A DNA stretch of 64,000 nucleotides from Kitasatospora sp. SolWspMP-SS2h (lineage in GTDB: Bacteria; Actinomycetota; Actinomycetes; Streptomycetales; Streptomycetaceae): assembly GCF_003259315.1 (NCBI RefSeq), contig NZ_QLLT01000003.1, positions 297,366 through 361,365 on the forward strand, written 5' to 3'. The position numbers and the translations under genes were made by a program. Positions 63,430 to 64,000 of this stretch are shown here, in pieces (positions within the stretch are counted from its first letter, which is position 1; the number at the start of each line of letters is the position of its first letter). Under the pieces are notes generated by a model. It ran no database searches. It saw nothing but the letters and a program-made list of their open reading frames with translations, and was not told where the DNA came from.

Positions 63430-64000
63430 CCCGCCACGCCGGAGTGGCCCCGGCCCCCGGCCCGGGGCCACTCCGTTGCGTGCGGGCACCCCCTGGACCC
63501 CGTCCTGCTACCGGTGGCGGACGCCCATGCGCGGTGACGGTCCGGCTCTCGCAGAAACTCGCCGAACTGCTGCCCGCCCCCACCACTCGCCGGGCCACCC
63601 CGTACGCCGCCCAGCACGTCCCCCACGCCCTGCGCCGCGCAGCACCCCGCCCGGCCCACGGCCCGCCAGACCCCTCCGGCCAGGGCTTCCCGTCGCGGAA
63701 CGGCCCCGGAACCGGGGCCCTCAGGCCGCCGCCGACGGGACCATCGACCCTGTGGCGACGGGGCCGCGACGCACGACCATGGAGCGCCGCCACCCGGCGG
63801 GGGTCGCGCCGCTCCCCGGACGCTCCCGCGGGGTGGCCCGGCGTGCCCCGCCGCCAGTGTCGCCCCGGGGCCCCCGGACGGACGGCCGCGTCGGTCCCCG
63901 GACACCCGACGGTAGCTTGGGCAGCGGCGTCACCGACCCCACCCGCTCCACCGAGACCCACTCGCCGACCGGTTCGACCCGCCCCCGGCCCGGCCTCGAT
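63430..64000. other. Right end of the window with a terminator and no supported gene
   Basis: 571 bp. A hairpin ends the DoxX transcript. Beyond it several frames are open on both strands, including one on the minus strand (63721-63951) ending MVPSAAA, but none has a family likeness or a convincing ribosome site. The end of a gene from beyond the window could lie here. Confidence 0.5.
63441..63474 (+). terminator. Terminator after the DoxX gene
   Basis: Perfect 13-bp stem GGAGTGGCCCCGG/CCGGGGCCACTCC with an 8-nt loop. Confidence 0.9.

Noticed and set aside
63263..63961. Minus-strand frames at the right edge as a real gene.
   Set aside because: They run through the DoxX gene or its terminator, and the short one at 63721-63951 has no ribosome site or likeness to a family.

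Overview
The window is very high-GC DNA with tightly packed genes, GTG/TTG starts, stop/start overlaps (ATGA, GTGA, TGATG), secreted multi-domain glycoside hydrolases and classic actinomycete regulatory sites (DmdR/IdeR iron boxes, a CebR box, a DasR-type site, a rifamycin-associated element, a SigB-type promoter). This points to the Streptomycetaceae (Streptomyces or Kitasatospora); the sequence alone does not settle the genus. No rRNA, tRNA, CRISPR array, insertion sequence or phage gene was seen.

Region 1 (1-22.1 kb, minus strand) is part of a peptide siderophore locus that continues past the left edge. In transcription order it holds an acetylglutamate-kinase paralogue with its own iron box, a second iron box, an ornithine N5-monooxygenase, a stand-alone aryl carrier protein, a siderophore-binding lipoprotein, a 4139-residue NRPS (C-A-T-E-C-A-T-C-A-T-E) and a second NRPS (C-A-T-C-A..., truncated). 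The two A domains followed by E domains carry the serine code DVWHFSLVDK. Two other A domains have acidic pockets (DSEDLGFVDK and DSEDLGYVDK), and the last starts D-M-E as in hydroxyornithine domains. The inferred product is aryl-D-Ser-X-D-Ser-X-(hydroxy)Orn..., a mixed aryl/hydroxamate siderophore.

Region 2 (22.3-27.2 kb) holds two secreted beta-1,3-glucanases (GH16+CBM13 and GH64+CBM6), with two identical GAGAGCGCTCTC operators before the first, and a sugar-porter-type MFS permease. Region 3 (27.3-33.4 kb) is a stress-signalling group: a TPR protein, an HATPase anti-sigma-type kinase coupled to a STAS antagonist, a SigB/SigF-family sigma factor, then small stress-type proteins, one behind a textbook SigB promoter.

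Region 4 (33.7-39.4 kb) holds a HAD phosphatase and then a run of seven closely packed or overlapping plus-strand genes: DDAH-like hydrolase, haem-oxygenase-like iron enzyme, small Pro/Ala-rich protein, YbdK-type carboxylate-amine ligase, HemK2/MTQ2 methyltransferase, CDGSH protein and a small DUF6213-like protein. This is the best candidate in the window for an undescribed system. It ends at a perfect 32-bp palindrome facing an ANTAR-GAF-PAS-PAS-PP2C phosphatase.

Region 5 (42-53.7 kb) holds single genes and pairs: a DJ-1/PfpI protein, a DUF5709-like protein, ArsR regulator + SRPBCC protein, an RibD/DHFR-like reductase, a rifampin monooxygenase (rox) behind a rifamycin-associated element, a HAD protein, a YoaK-like membrane protein, a methyltransferase, a small secreted protein behind a DasR-type site, a beta carbonic anhydrase and an OYE-family reductase. 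Region 6 (53.7-64 kb) holds a P450 scrap, a CebR-boxed GH26 mannanase, a GH1 beta-glucosidase, the C-terminal remnant of a LacI regulator, a YhgE/DUF3533-type membrane protein, a ThrE-type exporter, a decayed FdhF-type molybdopterin oxidoreductase and a DoxX protein. The last 0.5 kb shows no gene that I can support.
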